This document shows, piece after piece, positions 16,136 through 25,079 of a stretch of DNA of 39,880 bases (position 1 is its first letter; each line of letters opens with the position of its first letter). A program made the translations under genes and the position numbers. Below the pieces are notes generated by a model. It was not told the DNA's origin. It did not search any database and saw only the letters and a program-made list of their open reading frames with translations. Source of the stretch: Bacteroidales bacterium (GTDB taxonomy: Bacteria > Bacteroidota > Bacteroidia > Bacteroidales > F082); contig JAGCPG010000122.1 in NCBI GenBank assembly GCA_017645245.1, forward strand, positions 1-39,880, given 5' to 3'.

Positions 16136-16855
16136 ATGAGTTACGGAATTTGCAACCTGTCGGTCATGCCCATCAGGAAGGAAGGCAGCCACACGAGCGA
16201 GATGGTGAGCCAGCTGCTCTACAACGAGCTTTACGAGGTGCTTGACGAGAAGCCCGGATGGTATTTGATCCAAACGGACGAAGACCATTATGAGGGATGG
16301 ATCCAAGGCATCCAGCATCACGAGATCAGCGAACAGGAATTCAGGGATCTCAAAGGGAAGAAACGCTTTGTGGTGGATCAACCTGTTATGGAGCACCGAG
16401 GACTACAGCTCACCTTGGGCACCATGTTATTTGAGCCCATGGCAGGATCCATGACCATTCCCGAGGAATTCTCCCCTTCCTTGATGTTGGAATTCGCCCA
16501 GAAATTGTTGGGAGCGCCCTATCTTTGGGGCGGTCGCACCGTTTTCGGCATCGACTGTTCAGGCTTCGTCCAGCTGTGCGCCCGTGCGGCCGGCAAGTTC
16601 CTTCCCCGTGACGCCTCACAGCAAGTCCAGGAGGGCGAGTTAGTGTATTTCCTGCCCGAGATCCAGCCTGGCGACCTGGCCTTTTTCGGCAACGAGGACG
16701 GCCATATCGTCCATGTGGGCATGATGCTCGACACTGAGCGCATCATCCACGCCTCCGGCAAAGTCCGCATCGACTACCTCGACCAAACTGGCATATTTAA
16801 TAAGGAGCGGAACGAGCATACACACCGGTTGCAGGTGATCAAAAGAATCGTTTAG
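16136..16855 (+). CDS. NlpC/P60 (C40) family cell-wall peptidase
   Basis: A 239-residue protein with an N-terminal SH3-like part (about 1-75; NLSVMPIRKEGSHTSEMVSQ) and a C-terminal NlpC/P60 domain (about 115-239). The catalytic residues are visible: Cys141 in DCSGFVQ, His193 in HVGMML and His205 in IIHASGK. The family cuts gamma-D-glutamyl-diamino acid bonds in peptidoglycan peptides; the layout resembles YkfC-type dipeptidyl peptidases that process imported muropeptides. No signal peptide is present, which supports a cytoplasmic recycling role. It is a single gene with its own promoter. Confidence 0.9.
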   Translation: MSYGICNLSVMPIRKEGSHTSEMVSQLLYNELYEVLDEKPGWYLIQTDEDHYEGWIQGIQHHEISEQEFRDLKGKKRFVVDQPVMEHRGLQLTLGTMLFEPMAGSMTIPEEFSPSLMLEFAQKLLGAPYLWGGRTVFGIDCSGFVQLCARAAGKFLPRDASQQVQEGELVYFLPEIQPGDLAFFGNEDGHIVHVGMMLDTERIIHASGKVRIDYLDQTGIFNKERNEHTHRLQVIKRIV

Positions 16856-16862
16856 AATCTTC

Positions 16863-16893
16863 TTTGAAAAATAATTTGAATGGTGTATCTTTG
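16863..16893 (+). promoter_or_regulatory. Promoter of the AT-rich lipoprotein gene
   Basis: TTTG at 16863-16866, 19-nt spacer and TATCTTTG at 16886-16893 give a full match to the Bacteroidota promoter. The ATG lies 24 nt downstream. Confidence 0.7.
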
Positions 16894-16917
16894 CGGTGCT
16901 TAAAAGACTCTTTTTCC

Positions 16918-17715
16918 ATGAAAAAAACCTTCATATCAGCGATTTTGATGTTAATTATGGCAAGCATTGTTTCATGTCGGAAAGACGATCCAATTGGTCC
17001 AAGCATCAACTCAATTACCTTTGGCAATTATGAAGGAATGGAGGTAGTAACATTTGACAGCATTGATTGGGAGACTTATGGGGATTCTTTTCACGTTTGG
17101 TATTTAGGAGGCGGCACAATAGATGGAGATGAAAACTGTAGTTTTGGATTGTCTTCATATGCAACAATCTCATACGATTATTACACAATCGACGATTGCG
17201 AAATCACAATTAGTTCCAACCATCTGGAATTTCAATACGAAACCTATTTGACTAACGAATACATACACGTCGACACCACTACCCTTCAAACGGATAGCAT
17301 CCCTTCGGTTTATATTGATGGTATGTTGACATGCAATATGATAGATGAATCGGACCAACTCTACCAATCCAACAACAAAAAACAGGCTGTATTTCATAGC
17401 AAAGATGAAGTGCTGAGCAGGGACGACTCCTTTATGATTTACCCAACCGGAAGTTTTTGTCTGTATTATTCCAATAATGAGCCGCCTACGCAAGTGACAG
17501 AAACCCCAGAAGCCATGATTTTCGAACACTGGATTCTCGCACCCGAGGATTGTTTATTTGCCCCATTGGAAGAAGAGTTTTACATGGGTTTTAAATATTC
17601 AGACGAAAACGGAGACCGTCTAGGTTGGGTGAAACTGATTATCGAACCCAACCCCAACTGCATATACTTGGTAAGGCCATTGGAAGCTGCTATTCAAAAA
17701 TATTCAATCTTTTAA
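16918..17715 (+). CDS. Lipoprotein of unknown function
   Basis: A 265-residue lipoprotein (MKKTFISAILMLIMASIVSC, Cys20). The mature part is acidic with many Tyr, Asp and Ser and strand-like patterns (FHVWYLGGGTIDGDENCSFG, YATISYDYYTIDDCEITISSNHLEF), suggesting a single beta-sandwich. The C-terminal half (EFYMGFKYSDENGDRLGWVKLII) resembles the end domain of many uncharacterised Bacteroidota lipoproteins. I do not recognise a named family. The gene is clearly more AT-rich than its neighbours, a sign of relaxed codon use or later arrival. The ATG at 16918 is chosen over an upstream frame extension because it begins the signal peptide and follows a full promoter. Confidence 0.75.
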   Translation: MKKTFISAILMLIMASIVSCRKDDPIGPSINSITFGNYEGMEVVTFDSIDWETYGDSFHVWYLGGGTIDGDENCSFGLSSYATISYDYYTIDDCEITISSNHLEFQYETYLTNEYIHVDTTTLQTDSIPSVYIDGMLTCNMIDESDQLYQSNNKKQAVFHSKDEVLSRDDSFMIYPTGSFCLYYSNNEPPTQVTETPEAMIFEHWILAPEDCLFAPLEEEFYMGFKYSDENGDRLGWVKLIIEPNPNCIYLVRPLEAAIQKYSIF

Positions 17716-17728
17716 TAAACTTCAAATA

Positions 17729-19360
17729 ATGAACAACGCACTGATCACTTTTGCGAAGCCTGACAACGAGCCGGTAAAGGCTTACCGTCCGGGCAGTCCG
17801 GAGCGCATCGAGCTCCAAAAAGAATTGGAAAGACAATCGAACGAAGTCGTCGAAATCCCCGCCATCATCAACGGCCAGGAAGTACGCACCGGCGACATGG
17901 GTGAGGTCGTCATGCCTCACGACCACAAGCACGTCATCGCCCGCTACCACAAGGTCGGCGAGAAGGAAGTGCGCATGGCCATCGACGCCGCCCAAGCCGC
18001 AAAGCACGACTGGGAGAACACCCCTTGGGACGAACGCGCCGCCATCATGGCACGCATCGGCGAGATGCTGGCTACCAAGTACCGCGCCCGCATCAACGCC
18101 GCCACCATGCTCGGCCAGTCGAAGAACTGCTTCCAAGCTGAGATCGACAGCGCCTGCGAGACCATCGACTTCTTCCGCTACAACAACTACTACGCCAGCA
18201 AGCTCTACGCCGAGCAGCCCGCTTCGGCCAACGACCAGCTGAACCGCGTGGAATACCGCCCGCTGGAAGGCTTCGTCTTCGCCATCACGCCTTTCAACTT
18301 CACCTCCATCGCCTCCAACCTGAACATGACCCCCGCTTTGATGGGTAACACCACCATTTGGAAGCCCTCGACGACCGCCCTGCTGTCGAACTACACCGAC
18401 ATGCGCATCTTCATGGAAGCCGGCCTTCCGAACGGCGTCGTCAACTTCCTGCCTGGCAAGGGCAGCGTGATCAGCGGCGTGGCCCTGAAGGACAAGAACT
18501 TCAACGCCATCCACTTCACCGGCAGCACCGCCACTTTCAAGAGCCTGTGGAAGACCACTGGCCAGAACCTCGACATGTACAAGGCCTATCCACGTCTCGT
18601 GGGTGAGACAGGCGGCAAGGACTTCATCTTCGTCCACAACAGTGCCGACCCGCAAGAGGTGGCCGTCGCCATCGTCCGCGGCGCCTTCGAATACCAAGGC
18701 CAGAAGTGTTCCGCCGCCTCACGTGCCTACATCCCCGCTTCGATGTGGAACGACGTCAAGAACCGCGTGGGCGACATGATGAGCACCATCAAGATGGGTG
18801 ACGTGAAGGACTTCACCAACTACGTCAACGCCGTCATCGACGAGGCCTCGTTCGACAACTGCAAGGGTTACATTGACCGCGCCAAAGCCAGCGCTGACGC
18901 TGAAATCGTCTTCGGCGGCAACTGCGACAAGAGCGTCGGTTATTTCGTCGAGCCCACCGTCATCCTCGCCAAGGTCCCGGACTACGAAAGCATGGTGGAA
19001 GAGATCTTCGGACCCATCATCACCATCTACGTCTACGACGACAACAAGTTCGAGGAGATGCTGGATGTATGCGACCAGAGCTCACCTTACGCCCTCACCG
19101 GTGCCTTCTTCGGCAACTGCATGAAGGCCCAGAAGATTGCCAACGACAAGCTGCGTCACGCAGCCGGCAACTACTATGTGAACGACAAGCCCACGGGAGC
19201 AGTGGTTGGCATGCAGCCCTTCGGTGGCGCCCGCGCCAGCGGCACCAACGACAAGGCCGGTGGTCTGTGGAACCTCATCCGCTGGACCAGCCCACGCGCC
19301 ATCAAGAACACGTTTGTTCCTGCTGCCGCTTATGGGTATCCGTTCCTGGCAAAAGATTAA
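17729..19360 (+). CDS. pruA: L-glutamate gamma-semialdehyde (delta-1-pyrroline-5-carboxylate) dehydrogenase
   Basis: A 543-residue aldehyde dehydrogenase that oxidises glutamate semialdehyde to glutamate with NAD, the second step of proline use. The catalytic Glu293 (GETGGKD) and Cys327 (GQKCSAASR) are present, as are ITPFNFTSIASN and the C-terminal QPFGGARASGTNDKAGG loop typical of the group-1 PruA enzymes. Length fits the stand-alone form; there is no PutA proline dehydrogenase domain. Codon use is strongly biased to C-ending codons, so expression is probably high. It lies 13 nt after the lipoprotein gene without an obvious promoter of its own and is followed by a strong terminator. Confidence 0.96.
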   Translation: MNNALITFAKPDNEPVKAYRPGSPERIELQKELERQSNEVVEIPAIINGQEVRTGDMGEVVMPHDHKHVIARYHKVGEKEVRMAIDAAQAAKHDWENTPWDERAAIMARIGEMLATKYRARINAATMLGQSKNCFQAEIDSACETIDFFRYNNYYASKLYAEQPASANDQLNRVEYRPLEGFVFAITPFNFTSIASNLNMTPALMGNTTIWKPSTTALLSNYTDMRIFMEAGLPNGVVNFLPGKGSVISGVALKDKNFNAIHFTGSTATFKSLWKTTGQNLDMYKAYPRLVGETGGKDFIFVHNSADPQEVAVAIVRGAFEYQGQKCSAASRAYIPASMWNDVKNRVGDMMSTIKMGDVKDFTNYVNAVIDEASFDNCKGYIDRAKASADAEIVFGGNCDKSVGYFVEPTVILAKVPDYESMVEEIFGPIITIYVYDDNKFEEMLDVCDQSSPYALTGAFFGNCMKAQKIANDKLRHAAGNYYVNDKPTGAVVGMQPFGGARASGTNDKAGGLWNLIRWTSPRAIKNTFVPAAAYGYPFLAKD

Positions 19361-19380
19361 ATTAATCCTATTCAATTTGA

Positions 19381-19415
19381 AAAAATCCGTCAAGAATACT
19401 TGGCGGATTTTTTTG
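19381..19415 (+). terminator. Rho-independent terminator after pruA
   Basis: A 14-bp stem (19381-19394 with 19399-19412) with a T-G wobble, an AATA loop and a run of T at the 3' side. It lies 20 nt after the pruA stop. Confidence 0.85.
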
Positions 19416-19454
19416 ATTTTTCCTGTCCCGCAAGGGATTATTTTAAAAATTTTT

Positions 19455-19462
19455 TATCTTTG
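19455..19462 (+). promoter_or_regulatory. Promoter -7 element of the mosaic adhesin gene
   Basis: TATCTTTG, 25 nt before the ATG at 19488. A small TCCC-GCAA-GGGA hairpin sits just upstream (about 19426-19437). No -33 TTTG is evident. Confidence 0.6.
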
Positions 19463-19487
19463 CGCCCGTCTTAAGCACTTGAAGATC

Positions 19488-22400
19488 ATGAAACAAACTC
19501 TTAGAACCCTCATCAACTTTTTACTACTCGTAACCTTACTCGGCGGAACCAAGGCTTTCGCCACCGATTACATTAAAGACGTGCTGCTCATTGGTCACAG
19601 CAACCAAACCCAATTCAATGCGCTTCAGAACTCACTCGTTGCAGAGGGATGGATAGCCATCAACAAAGACCTGAATGCCGGGGCTGGCGGCGACTATATC
19701 CATTTGCTTTATAAAAAGGAAAGCACCACCAACAATTTGGACTGGGATTATATCACCGACTTCCGCATCAGCAGCTACTGGAGTGAAACCATCAACTACC
19801 AAGGCCGCACCTATTACCCCGTGCCGTTACAAGGCAGTGACGACTTTTTGGAGGATGATGGCGACCTGAACAACAATGCAGGCGGCGCAGTTATATTCCT
19901 TTACTACACCAAGGATGTCTTCCAAGACTGTCGCACTGTGACGGGCATTACTTTTAATGATACCCAAAGTGGAGCCTTAGGATTAAATGGAGGCAGCACT
20001 GGATATGATTTGAACTCCGGTGCAGGCGGCGACTACATCTATATGCACTTCACCACAGGAACCTCCACTCCTATAGTGTCGGGCAAAGGCACCGCAAACA
20101 ACCCCTACATCATCGGTAGCGCAAGCAATTGGAACACATTCACCGTGATGATTAAAGACGCGCAGGGTCAAAACAAGTACTACCAGCTGGGCGGCAACAT
20201 TGCAACCGTAACAACGATGGCTGGCACCAGCAGCCTTCCTTTCAACGGCACCTTCGACGGCAACGGCCACACCATCACTGTCAACATCAACAGCTCGGAG
20301 TCGTACACGGCACCTTTCCACTATATCAACGGGGCGACGATTAAGAACCTCACCGTACAAGGCACAGTGACGTCGTCGGCGTATTGTGCCAGCGGCTTGG
20401 CGGGCGTATGCAACGGCACCAACACCATCAACAACTGCACGGTGCTTGCCAACATCAATGCCACAGGCTATGGCGGAGGCGTAGTGGGCAACGGAGGCAC
20501 CAGCACGCTCAATCTCCTCAACAGCAATTATGCCGGCACCATCAGCGGCTTCACCAACTATGCCGCAGGCCTCCTCGGCTGGTGCGCCAGCATGACGCTC
20601 AACATGAACAACTGCCAGTGCAGCGGCTCGTTCGTGCCGTCAGGCAACGGCAAATACCACCCCATCGCCTGCAAGGACGGCGGCAGCACTGTCACTGCCA
20701 CCGCACAAAATATTTTCTACTCTGCTATCATTATACCTACGGCGACGGCACCTTATATCATACCCGGAGCCGAAGGCGTGCCTATATTGCAGGGAATTGG
20801 CCTTACAGACTATCCTTACCTTATCAGTACCACTAACGATTGGCAGGCTTTCACCATAATGATACAAGACGAGCATCTGTATAACAAGTGCTACCAGCTA
20901 CTTAACGACATCAACGTTTCAACCATGGCAGGCACCAGCGCGCAACCCTTCGGAGGTACTTTTGACGGCAACGGAAACACTATCACCGTCAACATCAACT
21001 CATCCGAAGCAGGTTCGGCACCTTTCCACTATATCAACGGGGCGACGATAAAGGACCTCACTGTCAACGGCAGCGTTAGCAGTAGTGCCCGCCACGCTTC
21101 AGGTTTGGTCGGCTCATGCGGCGGCAGCAACACCATTACGGGTTGTGTAGTGAATGCCAACGTCAACGGCGCGGAATATGTCGGCGGCATGGTGGGCCAC
21201 GGCGGCACCAGCACGCTCAATATCATCGACAGTTATTATTCTGGCACCATCAGCGGCTTCAACCACTATGCAGGCGGTCTCCTCGGCTGGTGCGACGCCA
21301 TGACGCTCAACTTGAACAACTGCCTGTTCAAGGGCTCGTTCTCGCCCGCATCGGGAGGCTTGTACCACCCCATCGCCTGCAAAAACAGCGTCAAGACAGT
21401 CCAGGTCTCCGCCAACGACATCTATTATCTCCTAGATTTTGCTCCAACGGTTACCGACGACAATGTCATTCAAGGAGCTGAAGGCGTTGCAGTAAGCCCC
21501 ACCTTGATAGAAGGTTCATGGGATTTACCTGTGACGGCAGCCGACGGTCTCACCTATTATTTATATTTAAGCGGCAAAAGACTCCCTTACCTCTACGGCT
21601 TCGAGAACGGAAATCTGGCTGCGGAAGGATGGACTAAATCAAGTAATACGAGTAGAATAATACATAATATACCAGCATCTCATTCCGGTGAATATTATTT
21701 TTGGATGTATGATAGTAATGATGAATATTTGAGATCCCCAGAGCTTGACTGCAGGTCTGCCATAACTGTATATTTTTATGCTCGAAGTGAGTTTTCACAA
21801 TGGCGTGCGTCTTTTCAAGTAGGCTATTCCCCAACAGGAGCACTCGACGACTTCATTTGGGGCAATACGATTACCCCGCCAGCAAACTATACTCGTTATG
21901 AAATTTCCGCACCTAAAGGCACAAAATACATTGCCATCAAAAAATTTAAAACAGAGGACGAACGAGTGAGGATGTATTTGGATGATTTCAGCTTCATATC
22001 TGAGCCATCTCCCGTCAACCTTGCTGTAAGCAACCTTACCGACCATAGCGCTACGGTAAGTTGGGAAGCTCCCGAAACCGATTTAACCATCACGGGTTAT
22101 ACTTATAAGTACAAGAAGAGCAGTGATGCCAACTGGTCGGCCGAAGTAACGGTGGGTAGCAATGTCACTTCGGTTGTCGTAACCAATCTGTCGAGATCAA
22201 CACAGTATCAATTCCGCGTCAAGACACTGTACGGCGATAGGGAAAGCCTTTATGCCGAATGTTCATTCACCACCCTAGCATCATCGCCTCCCGTCAACCT
22301 TTATACAAGCAATCTAACCGACCATAGCGCTACGGTGAGTTGGGAAGCTCCCGATACCAATTTAACCCTCACAGGTTATACCTATCAATACAAGAAGAAA

Positions 22401-24914
22401 AATGATGCCAACTGGTCGTCCGAAGTAACGGTGGGCATCAACACCACTTCGGTGACCCTCAACAATTTGACATGCTTAACAACGTATCAATTCCGCGTTA
22501 AGGCACTTTATGGCAACGAGGAAAGCACATATACCAACTTTTCTTTTATCACCATATCGACATTGCCATACGAGTGCAGTTTTGAGGATGGCATCAACGG
22601 ATGGACCCAGTGGAACATCAATGTGAACAACTCTGTATTTAATTCAGGAATTAATGAATATGCCAGTCATACTGGCAATTATGGATACAGATTTATGAAC
22701 TATTCTTCAACAACACAAGGCGCACAATATCTTATTACTCCTCAATTTCCAGGAGACCCTATAAACATGTCATTCTACTACTATGTCAGTTCACAAACCG
22801 GTGGCAGTTTTTTCGTTGGTTACTCTCTCGGTGGCAGTAACCCCGAACAAGATTTCACCTGGGTTACTGAAATTAAGCTTAATAACAGCTATCATAAATG
22901 GATTAAGCACGAGGAGAATTTCCCGGCAGGCACCAGATTTATTGCCATTAAATTCGACAATAGCAGTTCTGCTGTAATACGTAGGCTATATATTGACGAT
23001 TTCGCTTTTGAAGAGAATTCAACATACGCGAAACCAACCGATATCATTGCAAGCAGTTTGACCACCCATAGTGCCACTATGACATGGACAAAACCCAATA
23101 ACCAAGTCACTGGCTTTAAATACCAATACAAAAAGCAAACCGATGTCAATTGGTCGGATGAGATAACGACAACCAGCACCTCTGTCACGTTAAACAACCT
23201 GCCAAGCAGCACCACCTACGATTTTAGGGTTAAGGCACTATACGGAGGAAACAATGCCAGCAATTATGTTTACACCACATTTATTACTGAAGGTGATACT
23301 GAAACTCCTCCTTGTTATCAAGGTTTCGAAAACGGCATGGGAGGTTGGCGTACTGTGACTGATAATCAAAAAACAGGATTATATACTGGAGACTACGTAC
23401 ACGGCGGTAATCGCAGTTTCAAATTTGACTATGAAACTGACGAATTTCAATACCTAATTTCCCCACAATTGGAAAGCAACAGTAACTTGTTGGTTTCTTT
23501 TTATTACATAAATTTTTCAAATGACACATACAGCTTAATATCACATTTCGATGTAGGTTACTCCACTACGACCAAAGACCCGGATGAGTTCTACTTTGGC
23601 GATATGATTGTGAGTAGTCACTTATGGGAGCGTAATCAAACCATTGTTCCTGCGGGAACCAAATATGTCGCTATCAAATGGGTTGCCGGTTTAAATCTGT
23701 ACATTGACGACATCAGTGTTGAACCGGTCGTCACACAAAACGTTACAGGCTATGGCGAAAGCACTGAAAGCGACTATTGGATGTTCATAGCCTCGCCGGT
23801 TGCCGGACACATTTACCCTGAAGATATCGGCAACCTCATGTCGAGCACTGCGAGCAACTACGACCTATACCGTTTCAACCAGAGCGCGGCGGCGGAATGG
23901 GAGAACTACAAGTCACACGACTTTGGCTTTGTGTTGTATAACGGCAATGGTTACCTCTATGCCAACAAGAACGATGTGACGTTGTATTTTGTAGGCGAGC
24001 TGAACAACGATGCATCTAAAACGGTGAACCTCGTTTACACCAACAATTCGCCCCATGCCGACACGCGAGGCTGGAACTTAGTGGGCAACCCGTTCCCTGC
24101 GCCAGCTTACAGCAATAAGTCTTATTACAAGATGAATGCAGCAGGCAGCGACATCGAAGCAGTGACAAACACATCGACGCAAATCGGTGTATGTCAAGGC
24201 GTGCTTGTGAGAGCCACTGGTCCAAACCAGACGGTCACGTTCACAAAAGCAGGGTCGAGATCAGGAGACCAACCTGAGAGCAAGGGCAGCCTTGAGCTGA
24301 CACTGACAAAAGGCGGCACCCGAGGCGAGGAATTCCACGACAAGGCCATCGTGAGCTTCGACGAGGGCACACAGCTGAGCAAATACATCTTCAACGAGGA
24401 ACACGCCAAGCTATATATCCCGCAAGACGGCGAGGACTATGCCATTGCCTACAGTGCCCCACAAGGCGAGCTGCCGCTGAACTTCAAAGCGAAAGAAGAT
24501 GGTGAGTACACCTTGACCGTCACATCAACTCTCACCTCTCAACTCTCACCTCTCACCTACCTCCATTTGATCGACAACCTCACAGGCACGGATGTCGATA
24601 TGCTGACACAGCCTTCCTATACGTTTGAAGGCCATGTCTCTGACTACGCCTCCCGCTTCAAGCTGGTCTTTTGCGCCCAATCCGACGATGAAGGTGAAGA
24701 CGATCATTTCGCCTTTGTCAGCAACGGCGAGATCATCATCACCGAAGGTGACGGCACCGTTCAAATCATCGACATGCTGGGACGCCAACTTTACAGCCAT
24801 GAGATTCATTCTGACTTCCGTCTTCCGACTTCTGGCTTCCTTACCCCTGGCATTTATGTATTGCGCCTGATCAACGGCGAAAAGATTAGGACCCAGAAGA
24901 TTGTGATCGATTAA
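19488..24914 (+). CDS. Giant T9SS-secreted mosaic adhesin (beta-helix, cleaved-adhesin, FnIII, sorting domain)
   Basis: An 1808-residue surface protein. Order: signal peptide (about 1-25, ending TKAFA); an N-terminal domain (about 25-195); two copies of a 236-residue GLUG-like beta-helix block (about 200-430 and 436-660) still near-identical in places at DNA level; jelly-roll modules resembling the cleaved-adhesin domain at about 702-835, 1025-1175 and 1274-1420 (CSFEDGINGW, CYQGFENGMGGW); fibronectin type III domains at about 841, 934 and 1181, the first two a 93-residue tandem duplication; a WNLVGNPF segment (about 1430-1600); and a type-A T9SS sorting domain (about 1740-1808, ending GIYVLRLINGEKIRTQKIVID). 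It should cross the outer membrane and stay on the surface. Two heptamer arrays lie inside the 3' coding part. The ATG at 19488 gives the signal peptide and follows the promoter; the upstream frame overlaps pruA. Confidence 0.88.
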   Translation: MKQTLRTLINFLLLVTLLGGTKAFATDYIKDVLLIGHSNQTQFNALQNSLVAEGWIAINKDLNAGAGGDYIHLLYKKESTTNNLDWDYITDFRISSYWSETINYQGRTYYPVPLQGSDDFLEDDGDLNNNAGGAVIFLYYTKDVFQDCRTVTGITFNDTQSGALGLNGGSTGYDLNSGAGGDYIYMHFTTGTSTPIVSGKGTANNPYIIGSASNWNTFTVMIKDAQGQNKYYQLGGNIATVTTMAGTSSLPFNGTFDGNGHTITVNINSSESYTAPFHYINGATIKNLTVQGTVTSSAYCASGLAGVCNGTNTINNCTVLANINATGYGGGVVGNGGTSTLNLLNSNYAGTISGFTNYAAGLLGWCASMTLNMNNCQCSGSFVPSGNGKYHPIACKDGGSTVTATAQNIFYSAIIIPTATAPYIIPGAEGVPILQGIGLTDYPYLISTTNDWQAFTIMIQDEHLYNKCYQLLNDINVSTMAGTSAQPFGGTFDGNGNTITVNINSSEAGSAPFHYINGATIKDLTVNGSVSSSARHASGLVGSCGGSNTITGCVVNANVNGAEYVGGMVGHGGTSTLNIIDSYYSGTISGFNHYAGGLLGWCDAMTLNLNNCLFKGSFSPASGGLYHPIACKNSVKTVQVSANDIYYLLDFAPTVTDDNVIQGAEGVAVSPTLIEGSWDLPVTAADGLTYYLYLSGKRLPYLYGFENGNLAAEGWTKSSNTSRIIHNIPASHSGEYYFWMYDSNDEYLRSPELDCRSAITVYFYARSEFSQWRASFQVGYSPTGALDDFIWGNTITPPANYTRYEISAPKGTKYIAIKKFKTEDERVRMYLDDFSFISEPSPVNLAVSNLTDHSATVSWEAPETDLTITGYTYKYKKSSDANWSAEVTVGSNVTSVVVTNLSRSTQYQFRVKTLYGDRESLYAECSFTTLASSPPVNLYTSNLTDHSATVSWEAPDTNLTLTGYTYQYKKKNDANWSSEVTVGINTTSVTLNNLTCLTTYQFRVKALYGNEESTYTNFSFITISTLPYECSFEDGINGWTQWNINVNNSVFNSGINEYASHTGNYGYRFMNYSSTTQGAQYLITPQFPGDPINMSFYYYVSSQTGGSFFVGYSLGGSNPEQDFTWVTEIKLNNSYHKWIKHEENFPAGTRFIAIKFDNSSSAVIRRLYIDDFAFEENSTYAKPTDIIASSLTTHSATMTWTKPNNQVTGFKYQYKKQTDVNWSDEITTTSTSVTLNNLPSSTTYDFRVKALYGGNNASNYVYTTFITEGDTETPPCYQGFENGMGGWRTVTDNQKTGLYTGDYVHGGNRSFKFDYETDEFQYLISPQLESNSNLLVSFYYINFSNDTYSLISHFDVGYSTTTKDPDEFYFGDMIVSSHLWERNQTIVPAGTKYVAIKWVAGLNLYIDDISVEPVVTQNVTGYGESTESDYWMFIASPVAGHIYPEDIGNLMSSTASNYDLYRFNQSAAAEWENYKSHDFGFVLYNGNGYLYANKNDVTLYFVGELNNDASKTVNLVYTNNSPHADTRGWNLVGNPFPAPAYSNKSYYKMNAAGSDIEAVTNTSTQIGVCQGVLVRATGPNQTVTFTKAGSRSGDQPESKGSLELTLTKGGTRGEEFHDKAIVSFDEGTQLSKYIFNEEHAKLYIPQDGEDYAIAYSAPQGELPLNFKAKEDGEYTLTVTSTLTSQLSPLTYLHLIDNLTGTDVDMLTQPSYTFEGHVSDYASRFKLVFCAQSDDEGEDDHFAFVSNGEIIITEGDGTVQIIDMLGRQLYSHEIHSDFRLPTSGFLTPGIYVLRLINGEKIRTQKIVID
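20089..21470 (+). repeat. Intragenic duplication of the beta-helix block (period 708 bp)
   Basis: Two consecutive copies of a 236-codon block inside the adhesin gene. For example CACCTTTCCACTATATC occurs at 20311 and again at 21019, with the following 15 bases identical too. Parts are near-identical while others have diverged, which indicates repeated gene conversion or a recent duplication. Confidence 0.75.
22010..22560 (+). repeat. Tandem FnIII duplication (period 279 bp)
   Basis: The stretch GACCATAGCGCTACGGT occurs at 22041 and 22320, and the surrounding 150 bp match closely. Two neighbouring fibronectin type III domains of 93 codons have arisen by tandem duplication. Confidence 0.8.
24524..24558 (+). 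repeat. Heptamer array R4 inside the adhesin reading frame
   Basis: Five 7-bp units (ATCAACT, CTCACCT, CTCAACT, CTCACCT, CTCACCT) encode the Ser/Thr/Leu-rich segment STLTSQLSPLT near residue 1680. The unit is the same as in R3. Seven is not a multiple of three, so gain or loss of a unit would shift the frame and remove the T9SS sorting domain. Confidence 0.9.
24811..24838 (+). repeat. Heptamer array R5 inside the T9SS sorting domain
   Basis: Four clear 7-bp units (CTGACTT, CCGTCTT, CCGACTT, CTGGCTT), with a weaker fifth just upstream, encode SDFRLPTSGFL at about residues 1775-1785 within the sorting domain. The unit is the same as in R1. Confidence 0.85.
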
Positions 24915-24985
24915 TTGCATTTTTTGAGACTCCCCCTTGCGGGGATCAAAAGTTTGATCACCGAAGTTAAAAGCATCATAAATTA

Positions 24986-25013
24986 GAGCGGTCATTAAAG
25001 ATCGCTCTTTTTT
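24986..25013 (+). terminator. Rho-independent terminator after the adhesin gene
   Basis: The stem GAGCGGTC/GATCGCTC (one G-T wobble) with loop ATTAAA is followed by six T. It lies 72 nt after the stop codon. Confidence 0.85.
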
Positions 25014-25052
25014 ATTTTAAGGTCTAAAACAACCAAAATCCAAAAAAAGTGT

Positions 25053-25060
25053 TATCTTTG
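25053..25060 (+). promoter_or_regulatory. Promoter -7 element of the C25 protease gene
   Basis: TATCTTTG, 19 nt before the ATG at 25080 and downstream of the preceding terminator, so the protease gene is transcribed on its own. Confidence 0.6.
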
Positions 25061-25079
25061 CGAGTTTAATCATCGTAAA

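Noticed and set aside
16070..16396. N-terminal extension of the pgpH-like protein by 109 codons
   Set aside because: The extension would cross both divergent promoters and overlap the NlpC/P60 gene; the family start MSKIEDFF lies at 16069.
17690..18697. Minus-strand open frame of 335 codons opposite pruA
   Set aside because: It is an antisense shadow of a highly biased gene, with low-complexity Val/Gly/Asp content.
19206..19487. N-terminal extension of the adhesin by 94 codons
   Set aside because: It overlaps the end of pruA and runs through its terminator; the signal peptide starts at 19488.
24932..24955. Short CCCC/GGGG hairpin after the adhesin stop
   Set aside because: Only four base pairs, with no T-run; the hairpin at 24986-25013 is the better terminator.
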